This document shows positions 43,816 to 52,514 of a stretch of 64,000 bases of DNA, piece by piece. Under the pieces are notes generated by a model. The model was not told the origin of the DNA. It ran no database searches and saw only the letters and a list, made by a program, of their open reading frames with translations. Position 1 is the first letter of the stretch. Each line of letters begins with the position of its first letter. The translations under genes and the position numbers were made by a program. Origin of the DNA: Polynucleobacter sp. UK-Mo-2m-Kol15 (GTDB lineage: Bacteria > Pseudomonadota > Gammaproteobacteria > Burkholderiales > Burkholderiaceae); assembly GCF_018881505.1 (NCBI RefSeq), contig NZ_JACVQC010000001.1, forward strand, positions 1,037,927 to 1,101,926, in the 5' to 3' direction.

Positions 43816-44799
43816 TTAATCAGGGCTTACTCCCACTTCCTTGACAACTTTGCTCCACTTCTGAATTTCACTGCTTAAAAATTCTTTAGCAGCTTCCGGT
43901 GATTTGCTCGTTATCACAATAGCACCTTGTTTATCAAAGCTCTCTTTAATCTCAGGCATGCTTAAGGTTTTGATAGCGGCGCTGTAGATTTTATTGATGA
44001 TCTCTTTTGGAGTGCCGGCAGGGGCTGCCAACATTGTCCAAGATCCGCCAACCAATTCAGGGTAACCAAGCTCAACAACTGTGGGTATGTTTGGAAATTC
44101 AGGCAAACGTTCTGTCGTCGTAATAGCAAGACCTTTTAATTTTCCAGAATTGAGAAATGCTCGAGCAGAGGAGATATTTAAAAATGCCATTTCCGTCTCA
44201 CCACTTACTAGACCTATTGATGCAGGTCCAGCACCGCCTTTATAGGGAACATGTACTAATGATGCATTGATAGATCTGATATACCTCTCTGCTTGCAAAC
44301 GGTTTACGCTTCCCGAGCCTGGTGATGCAAAGTTAAATTTTCCTGGATTAGCTTTTAGTAGGGTAGTTAATTCGGCAATATTGTTAACCGGTAATGCTTG
44401 AGGAACTGCGAGCACTCCTGGCAAATCTGCCACTAAGGTAATGGGAGTGAGGTCTCGTAAAGTATTAATTTTGAGATTAGGTAAAAGGGATGGGTTGATT
44501 GCTAGTGCACCGATATTCCCTAGATAGATCGTATAACCATCCGGCGCAGCTTTGGCAACATAATCTAGCCCAATATTCCCAGAGGCACCTGGCTTATTGT
44601 CAATTATTATTGGCTGACCTAAGGCCTCACCTAATTTATTTTGCAATACCCTAGCAACTAAATCGGAAGTTCCCCCAGGTGCAAAAGAAACAACTAAATG
44701 AATTGATTTGTTCGGATAATTTTGCGCAAAGGAGTTATGAGTAGCTCCTAAGAGTAGTAAAGAAAAAAATAAGTAGTAACCCTTAAATAATCTTTTCAT
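43816..44799 (-). CDS. Bug-family tripartite tricarboxylate transporter substrate-binding protein (2)
   Basis: A 327-residue receptor with signal peptide (YYLFFSLLLLGATHNSFAQ) and the family pattern YPNKSIHLVVSFAPGGTSDL, IIIDNKPGASGNIGLDYV, AAPDGYTIYLGN and VPYKGGAGPASIGLVSG. The ATG at 44799 is preferred to the GTG two codons upstream. It is divergent from the bicupin gene. Its ligand is unknown; the neighbours suggest a hydroxy- or keto-acid. Confidence 0.88.
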   Translation of the reverse strand: MKRLFKGYYLFFSLLLLGATHNSFAQNYPNKSIHLVVSFAPGGTSDLVARVLQNKLGEALGQPIIIDNKPGASGNIGLDYVAKAAPDGYTIYLGNIGALAINPSLLPNLKINTLRDLTPITLVADLPGVLAVPQALPVNNIAELTTLLKANPGKFNFASPGSGSVNRLQAERYIRSINASLVHVPYKGGAGPASIGLVSGETEMAFLNISSARAFLNSGKLKGLAITTTERLPEFPNIPTVVELGYPELVGGSWTMLAAPAGTPKEIINKIYSAAIKTLSMPEIKESFDKQGAIVITSKSPEAAKEFLSSEIQKWSKVVKEVGVSPD

Positions 44800-44940
44800 C
44801 AACACAGTGCACCTCGCTTAACTGCTATAGTAGATTTGGAACGAGAAAAGGATAGATTTAAACTAATCTTATCGTACATCAACAACCTCATTAATACTAG
44901 CATCGACTTATTGGCGGTGATAGAGCAAGGAATTTTATAT

Positions 44941-45780
44941 ATGCCATTTTATAGATTTGAGAAATTGCAAAGTAAGGCGCTTACTCCGGATTTATCCTCC
45001 GCGCGTGGGCCAGTAATTGAGGGTGAGTATATTTATTTCTGCCAAGTCAATAAAGCGGCTGGAACAGGTTCAGAGCTGCATTACCATCCAAATGAACTTC
45101 TCATCTTTCCTACCAGCGGGCAAATTAATGCGATTGTTGGCAAAGATAGACGTGTTGTAGATCCGGGTACATTTGTGCATGCTCCCGCATATGCCCGCCA
45201 TTCGATGAAGGCTACTGAAAGTGGGGATCTTTCTTACTTGTATATCAAAGATAAGACTTGGACTGTAGTTGGATTGGCTGCAGATCAAGCTGTGCCCGAT
45301 AAAGCTTTTACCGTAGATGAAATTAATTCATTGATCAATAAAGGTGGAAAGCGTAATGCTGCCACTGGGAACTCTGAGGCTGTTATTGAAGGGCTGCATA
45401 ATAGTTATTACCCTATGCTTGATTCCCTTGATGCACCACAATTTTCTACTCGAAGAGTATATTGGGTTGAAGGTGAGAGGATGGGTTTTGGTTTAATTGA
45501 TATGCCAAAAAACTATCAAGAACCTACAATTCAATCTCAGCATGAAGTTTTTATCTATGTCATCTCTGGGGTAATGAATGCCAAAGTAGGCGCCAAGAGC
45601 AAAACTGTAAAATCAGGTGATGTCATTCACATACCACGCGGTCAATCCTATAAGCTTGATAGCAAATCTAGCTTTGTTCGATATGCGATGGCTTGCTCAA
45701 CGCCATACTTGGAGGCCAGAATCGATGGAATGAGTAAAAAAGAGCGAGATCAAGCCCGAATTCACAATAAGGCAAATTAA
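44941..45780 (+). CDS. Two-domain cupin (bicupin) protein
   Basis: A 279-residue protein with two cupin domains. The first has GTGSELHYHPNELLIFPTSG (His-x-His, then Glu) and HAPAYARHSMKA. The second has QSQHEVFIYVISGVMNAKVG and HIPRGQSYKLD and looks less complete in metal ligands. Architecture resembles gentisate-dioxygenase-type bicupins, but the sequence is not close enough to assign a reaction. The ATG at 44941 has AAGGA about nine bases upstream. A TTG at 44836 in the same frame adds 35 residues outside the cupin fold. It is 15 bases before the next dehydrogenase gene. Confidence 0.7.
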   Translation: MPFYRFEKLQSKALTPDLSSARGPVIEGEYIYFCQVNKAAGTGSELHYHPNELLIFPTSGQINAIVGKDRRVVDPGTFVHAPAYARHSMKATESGDLSYLYIKDKTWTVVGLAADQAVPDKAFTVDEINSLINKGGKRNAATGNSEAVIEGLHNSYYPMLDSLDAPQFSTRRVYWVEGERMGFGLIDMPKNYQEPTIQSQHEVFIYVISGVMNAKVGAKSKTVKSGDVIHIPRGQSYKLDSKSSFVRYAMACSTPYLEARIDGMSKKERDQARIHNKAN

Positions 45781-45795
45781 ATTTATTAATTTGTT

Positions 45796-46677
45796 ATGAA
45801 CAATAATCTTTCGGTAGCGTTTATTGGTCTGGGCCAGATGGGACTTCCTATGGTCATGAGTTTATTGCGAGCCAATATTGAGGTTCATGTTTATGATGTC
45901 GCTGCCGCTGGGAGCATTCAATTAGCAAAAAATGCAGGTGCAAAACACGAAGATAGCTTAGAAAAGCTTGCTTCCTCTGCCATGTTCATTATTACTATGC
46001 TTCCAAGTGGAGAGGTGCTAAGGGATATTTTATTCGGGGAGCCTAATCTAAAGTCATTTATTCGCCCTGGATCTGTCCTACTGGATATGAGTACATCCAA
46101 TCCAAAGCATACGCAATTAACTCATGCAGAACTGGCCTCGCTAAATATCTCAATGATGGATGCGCCTGTAATGGGTGGAGTTGCTTTTGCAAAGGATGCA
46201 AGCCTGGATTTCTTGGTTGGTGGAGATAAGGACCTTATAGAGAAATGTAAGCCAATTTTTGACGCCATAGGAAGATCGGTTACTTACTGCGGGCCGATTG
46301 GTTCTGGACATGCGCTTAAGGCTTTAACTAATTATGTAAATGCAGCGGCAATGATGACTGCAGTTGAGGCGCTTAGTATTGGAAGAGCATTTGGCATGGA
46401 TGAGGATGTAATGTCTAAATCACTCATTGGGACATGTACAGGCAGAAATCATCCGATTATAAAAAAGGTTATTCCAAAAATATTAACTGGAACTTACGAT
46501 TCGGGGATGGCAATAGGCTTGCTAGAAAAAGACTTAAAGATTGCCGCAGATATTGCCTTACAGGCTCAATCTGAGCACCCACTTTTAGATGAATCTTTAG
46601 GAATTCTGAGTAAGATGGTCCAATCTATTGGTACCTCCAAAGATCAAACTGAGATTGCTAAGTACTGGCGAAAATAA
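45796..46677 (+). CDS. NAD(P)-dependent beta-hydroxyacid dehydrogenase (3-hydroxyisobutyrate dehydrogenase family)
   Basis: A 293-residue enzyme. The N-terminal Rossmann motif is FIGLGQMGLPMVMSLLRAN. The substrate-binding signature is DAPVMGGVAFAKDASLDFLV (family DAPVSGG), and the catalytic Lys is in GSGHALKALTNYVNAA. Members oxidise 3-hydroxyisobutyrate, tartronate semialdehyde or similar beta-hydroxyacids. It follows the bicupin gene and is likely co-transcribed, so it may act on a product of that protein. It converges with the FAD-linked oxidase gene. Confidence 0.85.
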   Translation: MNNNLSVAFIGLGQMGLPMVMSLLRANIEVHVYDVAAAGSIQLAKNAGAKHEDSLEKLASSAMFIITMLPSGEVLRDILFGEPNLKSFIRPGSVLLDMSTSNPKHTQLTHAELASLNISMMDAPVMGGVAFAKDASLDFLVGGDKDLIEKCKPIFDAIGRSVTYCGPIGSGHALKALTNYVNAAAMMTAVEALSIGRAFGMDEDVMSKSLIGTCTGRNHPIIKKVIPKILTGTYDSGMAIGLLEKDLKIAADIALQAQSEHPLLDESLGILSKMVQSIGTSKDQTEIAKYWRK

Positions 46678-46764
46678 TTTCAGCGTGGGCGAATAATGTT
46701 GCCACTTAAATCGTTTGGTGGCTCACTCGGACCAAAGGGTAAGGGGGTCATTGCCCCAAATTGG

Positions 46765-48177
46765 TTAAAGAAGTATCTTTTTGGGGTTAAAGATTCCATG
46801 TGGATCAAGACCTGCCTTAATCTTTTTCATCAAATTGAGCTCGGTTGAAGTTTTATACTTAATGAGTTCTTGAGCTTTATTTGCACCGATCCCATGCTCG
46901 GCTGAGATGGATCCTCCCATTTCATTTACCAAATCGTGTATCCACTCGTTCACTAAATATTTGTTTTTCATAAATATGTCGGGATTCTCCCCGCTAGGGG
47001 CGGCAACGTTGTAATGTAGATTGCCATCACCCAAATGACCAAAATCAATAATGCGAGCAGTTGGAAGTTCTTTGTTAATGATTTTTTTTGCTTCCTCTAT
47101 GAATTCAGGTATTTTTGAAATAGGCAAAGAAATATCATGTTTTATATTTTTTCCATCCTCCACTTGCGAGAGAGGGATGTGCTCTCGAATTTCCCAAAAG
47201 CGCTTAGATTGGGCTAGTGATTGTGGGATGATGGCATCGGTAATTAAATTCATCTCGAATGCCTCTTCAAGAATAGCATTTAGTAGTGTGTATGCATGCT
47301 CCTCACTTTCATTATCGCTAATTTCAATCAGGATGCAGTAAGGAACTTTTGTTGAAAACGGGTAAGCAAATTGTGGAAAATACTGGTCCACTAGACTAAG
47401 ACAGGTATCAGAAATCAGTTCAAATGCAGTCAGTTGGGAGTTGGCCTTAGTTTGCACAAACTCCAAAAGTTGTATTGCTAGGCTAGGGGAATCCAAGCTC
47501 AGTAATGCTGAGAGTCGTGCCTTTGGAAGTGGGACTAATTTAAGAACCGCTCCAGTAATAATGCCTAGGGTTCCTTCTGCTCCAATAAAGATATCTCTTA
47601 AGTCATAACCGGTATTGTCTTTTCGTAAACTTCTTAAGCCATTCCATATCTCGCCTTCAGCGGTAATCACCTCGAGACCTAAGCACAAGTCTCTAGCATT
47701 TCCGTAGCGCAATACGGCCGTACCGCCAGCATTGGTCGACAAGAGTCCCCCAACGGTTGCGCTACCTTGTGAGCCCATAGTGAGTGGGAATTCCAGTCCA
47801 TGCTCATGAGCATAATTATGTAAATTTTCTAATACGACTCCAGCATCAACCGTGATGGTTTTGCCAAGAGCATCTAGGGATCGAATTTTATTGATTCGTT
47901 CAAGGGAAATCACTAACTCTTGACCGCTATCATCTGGCAATCCGCCTCCCACTAAACCTGTGTTGCCGCCCTGAGGAACAATTGAAATATGGTGTTTTGC
48001 CGATAATTTAACAATGCTAGCAATCTCTTCAGCATTCCCTGGCTTTGCGACTGCAAGCGCACTCCCACTTGCTCTGCCAAACCAATCACATACATATTTT
48101 TTTTGGTCTGCGGGGTCAATAAGAATATTGTTTTCGCCAATTAACTTGGCTAGCTCTTGAAGGAATGGGGTTTGCAA
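46765..48177 (-). CDS. FAD-linked 2-hydroxyacid oxidase/dehydrogenase (GlcD / D-lactate dehydrogenase family)
   Basis: A 470-residue flavoprotein with a PCMH-type FAD-binding domain (SIVPQGGNTGLVGGGLPDDS, later GSQGSATVGGLLSTNAGGTA) and a C-terminal substrate domain with HLGDGNLHYNVAAP and SAEHGIGANK. Both histidine motifs are typical of D-2-hydroxyglutarate or D-lactate dehydrogenases; the true substrate is unknown. The start is a TTG at 48177; no ATG fits better. It is divergent from the LysR gene, and the palindrome ATAGAC-N3-GTCTAT lies in the shared gap, so LysR control is likely. Confidence 0.85.
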   Translation of the reverse strand: MQTPFLQELAKLIGENNILIDPADQKKYVCDWFGRASGSALAVAKPGNAEEIASIVKLSAKHHISIVPQGGNTGLVGGGLPDDSGQELVISLERINKIRSLDALGKTITVDAGVVLENLHNYAHEHGLEFPLTMGSQGSATVGGLLSTNAGGTAVLRYGNARDLCLGLEVITAEGEIWNGLRSLRKDNTGYDLRDIFIGAEGTLGIITGAVLKLVPLPKARLSALLSLDSPSLAIQLLEFVQTKANSQLTAFELISDTCLSLVDQYFPQFAYPFSTKVPYCILIEISDNESEEHAYTLLNAILEEAFEMNLITDAIIPQSLAQSKRFWEIREHIPLSQVEDGKNIKHDISLPISKIPEFIEEAKKIINKELPTARIIDFGHLGDGNLHYNVAAPSGENPDIFMKNKYLVNEWIHDLVNEMGGSISAEHGIGANKAQELIKYKTSTELNLMKKIKAGLDPHGIFNPKKILL

Positions 48178-48255
48178 AATAGGGCTTTCTGTATTATTTC
48201 TTTAAAAATAACTGGTATAACATAATAGATCAATACCTATATTTCAATACTTTTC

Positions 48256-48270
48256 ATAGACTATGTCTAT
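48256..48270. promoter_or_regulatory. LysR-type operator: ATAGAC-TAT-GTCTAT palindrome
   Basis: A perfect six-base inverted repeat with three-base spacer, containing the T-N11-A core of LysR boxes. A direct repeat ACTATGT overlaps it (48260-48266 and 48271-48277, 11-base period). It ends 11 bases before the lysR start codon, a position that suits autorepression, and about 80 bases before the divergent oxidase gene. Two near-identical palindromes occur at 54711-54742. Confidence 0.65.
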
Positions 48271-48281
48271 ACTATGTACCT

Positions 48282-49181
48282 ATGGAAATACGACATCTCA
48301 AATACTTCTTAACTGTATCCCGCCTTGGTAGCTTTACAAAGGCCTCAGAAGAGCTTTATGTCACACAGCCAACCTTATCGCATCAGATGAGGCAGCTAGA
48401 AACGGAGTTAGGTTGCGAACTATTGGATCGATCATCGCGTTCTATTAGGTTGACGGGGGCAGGAGAAATATTTGCCCGTTACGCCAATCAGGCAATGAAG
48501 GAAATAGAGGATGGAAAAGCAGCAATTCAGGGCTATCAAGGATTGCAGGTTGGTAGTGTAGTGATTGGTGCTATTTCTGCATTCACGAATAATTTACTTC
48601 CGCCAATTCTTTCAGAGTTTTCTCAGTCATACCCCGGCATCAAGGTCAAGATTGTTGAATTACCCACCGGTGAAATGCAAAAACAAATTAGGGATGGCGA
48701 TTTGGCATTTGGCTTAGGTTATGGGCCAGAATCAACCGAGCTCATTGCTGGTGAAGAATTATTTCGTGAAGATTTAATGTTGATTGTTTCTAAACAGCAC
48801 CCTCTGTCAAAGAGTGCCTCTGTGAGCGTTAAGGATATTGCGCGCACAAAGCTTGCTTTATTGTCATCCGAATACATGTCTAGAAAATTGATTGACATGG
48901 CATTTTTGGAAATTATGACTGTGCCCGATATTGCGATGGAGATGAACTCTATTGACGCAATATTAGAGACCATCGGTGATTCACAGCTAGCTACCATCAT
49001 GACCAAAAGGATGATGCTCAATTACAAAAAATTGGTAGCTATACCAATTCGCCCAGAAATACTAAGATCTGCTGCAATATTTAGACGTGAAAATGCCAAT
49101 TTGTCGCCTGCAGCCCAGATTTTGGTCGATATGCTGATTGCAAAATACAGAAAGCATGCAAAAAATAGTAGTCAGAATTAA
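48282..49181 (+). CDS. LysR-family transcriptional regulator
   Basis: A 299-residue regulator with the N-terminal winged helix-turn-helix (MEIRHLKYFLTVSRLGSFTK, then TQPTLSHQMRQLETELGCEL) and a periplasmic-binding-protein-like effector domain from about residue 90. It is divergent from the FAD-linked oxidase gene. The palindrome at 48256-48270 is a likely own site, and the same motif in the 54.7-kb divergent promoter suggests it also controls the two large catabolic operons. The inducer is unknown, probably an acid of the pathway. Confidence 0.92.
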   Translation: MEIRHLKYFLTVSRLGSFTKASEELYVTQPTLSHQMRQLETELGCELLDRSSRSIRLTGAGEIFARYANQAMKEIEDGKAAIQGYQGLQVGSVVIGAISAFTNNLLPPILSEFSQSYPGIKVKIVELPTGEMQKQIRDGDLAFGLGYGPESTELIAGEELFREDLMLIVSKQHPLSKSASVSVKDIARTKLALLSSEYMSRKLIDMAFLEIMTVPDIAMEMNSIDAILETIGDSQLATIMTKRMMLNYKKLVAIPIRPEILRSAAIFRRENANLSPAAQILVDMLIAKYRKHAKNSSQN

Positions 49182-49190
49182 AGGAAATTT

Positions 49191-49946
49191 TTAAATCATA
49201 GTGGCGCCACCATTGACATCCATGGTGATTCCTGTGACATAACTTGCTTTTCGGCTGGCAAGAAAAATAATCGCATTTGCAATTTCCTCTGGCTCGGCGA
49301 GTCTACCCACTGGCGTTGATTTTTGGATGTGCGCTATTCTTTCTGGGCTTCGTATCGCATTTGTTCTCGGTGTGGCAACGTTTGCTGGGGCAACTGCATT
49401 GACTGTAATGCCATAAGGACCAAGATCTTTTGCCGCTTGTCTAGTTAGTGCAAGCATTCCGCCTTTTGCTGCGGTGTAATGGGGTGGGTTTGGGTTGGTC
49501 CCACTGCGAGCAGCCATACTTGAAACAGATACAAATCTTCCATACTGTTGTTTAATCATGTGTGGTGCAACTGCTTTGAGAAGAAAAAACATGGAACGTA
49601 GGTTTGAATTAACCACCGAATCCCATGCATCAATTGGGCAGTCTAGAAGGTTTACATAGTTTGGAAATCCACCGGCGCTATGGATTAATGCGTGTATAGC
49701 TTTTTCTGATTTTGCAATTTCATCAATCTTACTTTGCGTTGCTTCCCAAGAGTTAAGGTCAGCCACTGCAACTATAGACTTGCCTCCAAATGCTTTAATC
49801 TTTTGATGCACATCCTCTGCGCCTTGTTTATTAAAATCCATAATCACTACGTTGGCACCTTCTTTGGCTAACTCAATTGCACAAGCTTCACCGATCCCGG
49901 TGGCGGAACCTGTAACAACAACGCATTGATCTTCAAAGCTCTTCAT
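49191..49946 (-). CDS. Short-chain dehydrogenase/reductase (FabG-like)
   Basis: A 251-residue classical SDR. The NAD(P) motif is TGSATGIGEACAIEL, and the catalytic Tyr-Lys pair is in PHYTAAKGGMLAL (YxxxK), with Ser in VSVSSMAA. The usual NNAG motif is changed to HSAG (ALIHSAGGFP). The C-terminus carries the VTGITMDVNGG motif. It is the last gene of the minus-strand catabolic operon, 12 bases after a Bug gene, and converges with lysR with only nine bases between. Confidence 0.88.
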   Translation of the reverse strand: MKSFEDQCVVVTGSATGIGEACAIELAKEGANVVIMDFNKQGAEDVHQKIKAFGGKSIVAVADLNSWEATQSKIDEIAKSEKAIHALIHSAGGFPNYVNLLDCPIDAWDSVVNSNLRSMFFLLKAVAPHMIKQQYGRFVSVSSMAARSGTNPNPPHYTAAKGGMLALTRQAAKDLGPYGITVNAVAPANVATPRTNAIRSPERIAHIQKSTPVGRLAEPEEIANAIIFLASRKASYVTGITMDVNGGATMI

Positions 49947-49958
49947 AACTTCTTCCTT

Positions 49959-50936
49959 TTATTCTGCAGTGATATTCGCATCTTTGATGATTTTTGACCA
50001 GCGACGTTGTTCATCCCTGAGATCTTTTTCAAATTCAGCGATAGAGCTGCTCACGCTAATTTCAAGGCCAGCTCGATTTGCTTTGGCGCGTACATCGGAA
50101 TTTTTAGCAACATCGGAAATATCATTAAATAATTTTTCACGAATACTCATCGGGGTATTTTTTGGGGTAAAAAAACCCGCCCAATTACTAATTGATAGGC
50201 CTGGGATTGTTTCATTGATAGCTGGAAGGTTTGGTAAAAATTGTTGACGAGAGCTTGTTAGTACAGCCAGAGCTTTAATTTTCCCAGAGCCCAATACCGC
50301 GCTTGCTGCAGCATAAGTTGTAAAGCTCACGTCTATATCGCCTGCGGCTAAATCAATCATGGCGGGTCCACCACCCTTGTATGGAACATGGATTAGATCT
50401 ATACCAGTTATTTGTTTAAAAAATTCAGCAACTAGATGGTCAGCAGAACCAATACCAGAGCTTCCATATCTAATAGGCTCTTTACGACTTTTTGCCCAAG
50501 TTAGGAATTCATTTACAGAGTTGATGTTACGGCTGGTGGGCACCACCATAATGTTGACAATTTCGGCAACGCGCATGAGCGGTAAAAGATCTTTATCAGG
50601 CGAGTAATTGAGCTTGCTTACCAATAAAGGAGCCATGGTAGTTGAGGCTGGGGTGGCAATTAAAAGGGTGTAACCGTCACCAGCTGAATTTGCGACAATT
50701 TCAGTACCTAAACGAGATCCTGCACCGGGCTTGTTTTCGAGAACAATAGTTTGTTTAAGTTTTTCACCCAAGGGTTCGCTAATAGCTCTCGCTGCAGCAT
50801 CAAGAGCTCCTGCTGCTGGAAAGGGAATAATGACTTTAATAGGTTTACTTGGATATTTCTCTGCAGATTGAGAATAACAATAAAAAGATAGTGTCATTCC
50901 GAGCAAGAGTGATATGAACTTTATTTTTTTTAACAT
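49959..50936 (-). CDS. Bug-family tripartite tricarboxylate transporter substrate-binding protein (3)
   Basis: A 325-residue receptor. Signal peptide (FISLLLGMTLSFYCYSQ), then YPSKPIKVIIPFPAAGALDA, IVLENKPGAGSRLGTEIV and HVPYKGGGPAMIDLAAGDID. Translation most likely starts at the ATG at 50936, which has GAGAG upstream. A start at 50966 in the same frame would add ten residues and overlap the GST gene by 11 bases. It is one of two Bug genes in this operon. Confidence 0.88.
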   Translation of the reverse strand: MLKKIKFISLLLGMTLSFYCYSQSAEKYPSKPIKVIIPFPAAGALDAAARAISEPLGEKLKQTIVLENKPGAGSRLGTEIVANSAGDGYTLLIATPASTTMAPLLVSKLNYSPDKDLLPLMRVAEIVNIMVVPTSRNINSVNEFLTWAKSRKEPIRYGSSGIGSADHLVAEFFKQITGIDLIHVPYKGGGPAMIDLAAGDIDVSFTTYAAASAVLGSGKIKALAVLTSSRQQFLPNLPAINETIPGLSISNWAGFFTPKNTPMSIREKLFNDISDVAKNSDVRAKANRAGLEISVSSSIAEFEKDLRDEQRRWSKIIKDANITAE

Positions 50937-50955
50937 ATATTTTCTCTCAAGATGA

Positions 50956-51603
50956 TTAGACTGCATTTAATGCATATTGTGCGACGCAATTAAAGTAATC
51001 TTTACGTTCTAGCAGGCGATCGTAGTAAAGACTCAGATTCAGAAAATTGGATTTTTTTTGGTCAATCTTTTCCCATTTATCAATCAGTACACCTAATGGG
51101 ATATCGGCCATAGAAAATGCCTTTCCTGCAATGAATGGCGCTTGTCCTAGCTGGTCATTAGCGATCTTCATTAATGGCTCAATTGAATTAAATAATTGAC
51201 TTACTTTAGCTTCACTAAAGTTTTCGGGTGGTGTACGGGCAAAGTAAAGAAAAAATTCTCGGAATAGGGGGTAATACAAGGTCGCTGACGTCCAATCCAT
51301 CCATTGATCTTGGTGGGACCAAGATTGAAGATGTTCGCTTGTACAGTCAGATGGAAAAGTCTTTGCCCATAGATAGCGAATAATGGCATTTGATTCATAA
51401 AGAATAAAACCATCATCGTCAATTACTGGAATACGCCCATTTGGATTCATCTTCAAAAAATGAGCCTCTTTGATTACTCCATAGTGTTGCCCAGCTACAT
51501 TATTTGTATAGCTCAGCCCCAACTCTTGTGCGCACCAGAGAATTTTTTGGACATTGAGGGCAGCAGGCCGCCCCCAAATGATGAGATTGGATTTGATGAT
51601 CAT
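50956..51603 (-). CDS. Glutathione S-transferase family protein
   Basis: A 215-residue protein with a thioredoxin-like N-terminal domain (LIIWGRPAALNVQKILWCAQ, GRIPVIDDDGFILYESNAII) and an all-helical C-terminal domain. The cis-Pro and the Glu-Ser of the glutathione site are present. The N-terminal stretch that often carries the catalytic Ser (family TSSNVQK or TSINVQK) reads AALNVQK, so the catalytic hydroxyl may be missing. Its start overlaps the end of the dioxygenase gene by four bases. Role in the operon unknown; GSTs in such clusters can isomerise ring-cleavage products. Confidence 0.82.
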   Translation of the reverse strand: MIIKSNLIIWGRPAALNVQKILWCAQELGLSYTNNVAGQHYGVIKEAHFLKMNPNGRIPVIDDDGFILYESNAIIRYLWAKTFPSDCTSEHLQSWSHQDQWMDWTSATLYYPLFREFFLYFARTPPENFSEAKVSQLFNSIEPLMKIANDQLGQAPFIAGKAFSMADIPLGVLIDKWEKIDQKKSNFLNLSLYYDRLLERKDYFNCVAQYALNAV

Positions 51604-52499
51604 CCCCTAGAGTGTGGTTTCAGTGTATGCGCCTCTTTTGCCATGAAAGGCTTATGCCCCTTTACTTGGGCGGCATGCAAAATACGATCATGGCTCGAGT
51701 TAAAGGGGCCGCGACGATGAATTACGCATCGGTTGTCCCAAAGTACGACATCATTCTCTGCCCACTCATGACGATAGATGTAGCGTTCTTGGGTGGCATG
51801 CTCCCATAGACGATCTAATATTTCCTCTGACTTCTCTAGCGACTCTCCCATGATGTAGTGGGCTAGCCTTCTACCCAAAAATAAGGAGTTGCAATTGCTC
51901 TCTGGATGGGTTGATACCATAGGATGAATGGGCCCTTTGCCTTGAGTTGGATCTGTTACAGGTGTGGCTCCCATACGTAGGGCTCGGTTAGTGTCGTAGG
52001 CAATATCGTGTTTTATAGAATGATTTAATGCGTAATCTTTTAAGTCTGTAGGTAGGTCATTGAATGCTGCGTACATATTGGCAAATTCAGTGCTACCACC
52101 CGCTGTCGATGGAGGAATCTTGATGCCGTGCAAAATTCGCATTCCTCCAACCACCTCTTTAAAGGAATAATCGCTATGCCAGATTACTTCGCCATCACCT
52201 AGTTCTCCAATCGGCACACCGTCAATTTTTACGTTTGAAACTACGGTAATTTCTGGCGCAGCATCGCTCTTCTGGATGCCGGAGCGCTCATGTTGTGCTG
52301 GCGGAAGCATTAATTCACCGAAGATAGAGGACACCCGAATCAAGTCATTGTCATGAATGTTTTGATTTCGAAAGAGCAGTAATAGGTGGTCTAGATAAGC
52401 TTCTTTTAATACTTGAGCATCATCGCTGGATAACGGCAAGCTAAGATCTAGCCCAATGACTTCAGCACCTAAAGAGCGAGGAAGGGGAATAATTTTCAT
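51600..52499 (-). CDS. TauD/TfdA-family Fe(II)/2-oxoglutarate-dependent dioxygenase
   Basis: A 299-residue oxygenase. The facial triad is visible: His-x-Asp in VIWHSDYSF and the distal His in NRCVIHRRGPF, with the following Arg of the 2-oxoglutarate site. The N-terminus GAEVIGLDLSLPLS is also typical. Relatives hydroxylate taurine, 2,4-D and other sulfonates, ethers or acids, which makes the substrate unstable so that it breaks down. The reaction here is unknown. It overlaps the GST gene by four bases and follows the enolase-family gene by 15 bases. Confidence 0.88.
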   Translation of the reverse strand: MKIIPLPRSLGAEVIGLDLSLPLSSDDAQVLKEAYLDHLLLLFRNQNIHDNDLIRVSSIFGELMLPPAQHERSGIQKSDAAPEITVVSNVKIDGVPIGELGDGEVIWHSDYSFKEVVGGMRILHGIKIPPSTAGGSTEFANMYAAFNDLPTDLKDYALNHSIKHDIAYDTNRALRMGATPVTDPTQGKGPIHPMVSTHPESNCNSLFLGRRLAHYIMGESLEKSEEILDRLWEHATQERYIYRHEWAENDVVLWDNRCVIHRRGPFNSSHDRILHAAQVKGHKPFMAKEAHTLKPHSRG

Positions 52500-52514
52500 T
52501 TTTACCTCCTTGAA

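Noticed and set aside
44941-45780. Bicupin as gentisate 1,2-dioxygenase
   Set aside because: Overall layout fits, but the second domain lacks a full metal-ligand set and no maleylpyruvate isomerase or hydrolase is adjacent.
46696-46800. A short plus-strand frame after the beta-hydroxyacid dehydrogenase
   Set aside because: It runs into the end of the FAD-linked oxidase on the other strand and shows no family likeness. The stretch has only a weak four-base GC hairpin (46744-46757).
47801-47830. A copy of the guaA 3' end as a second attachment site
   Set aside because: Only about eight bases (GAGTGGGA) match, inside the FAD-linked oxidase gene, which is expected by chance. No longer copy was seen by eye.
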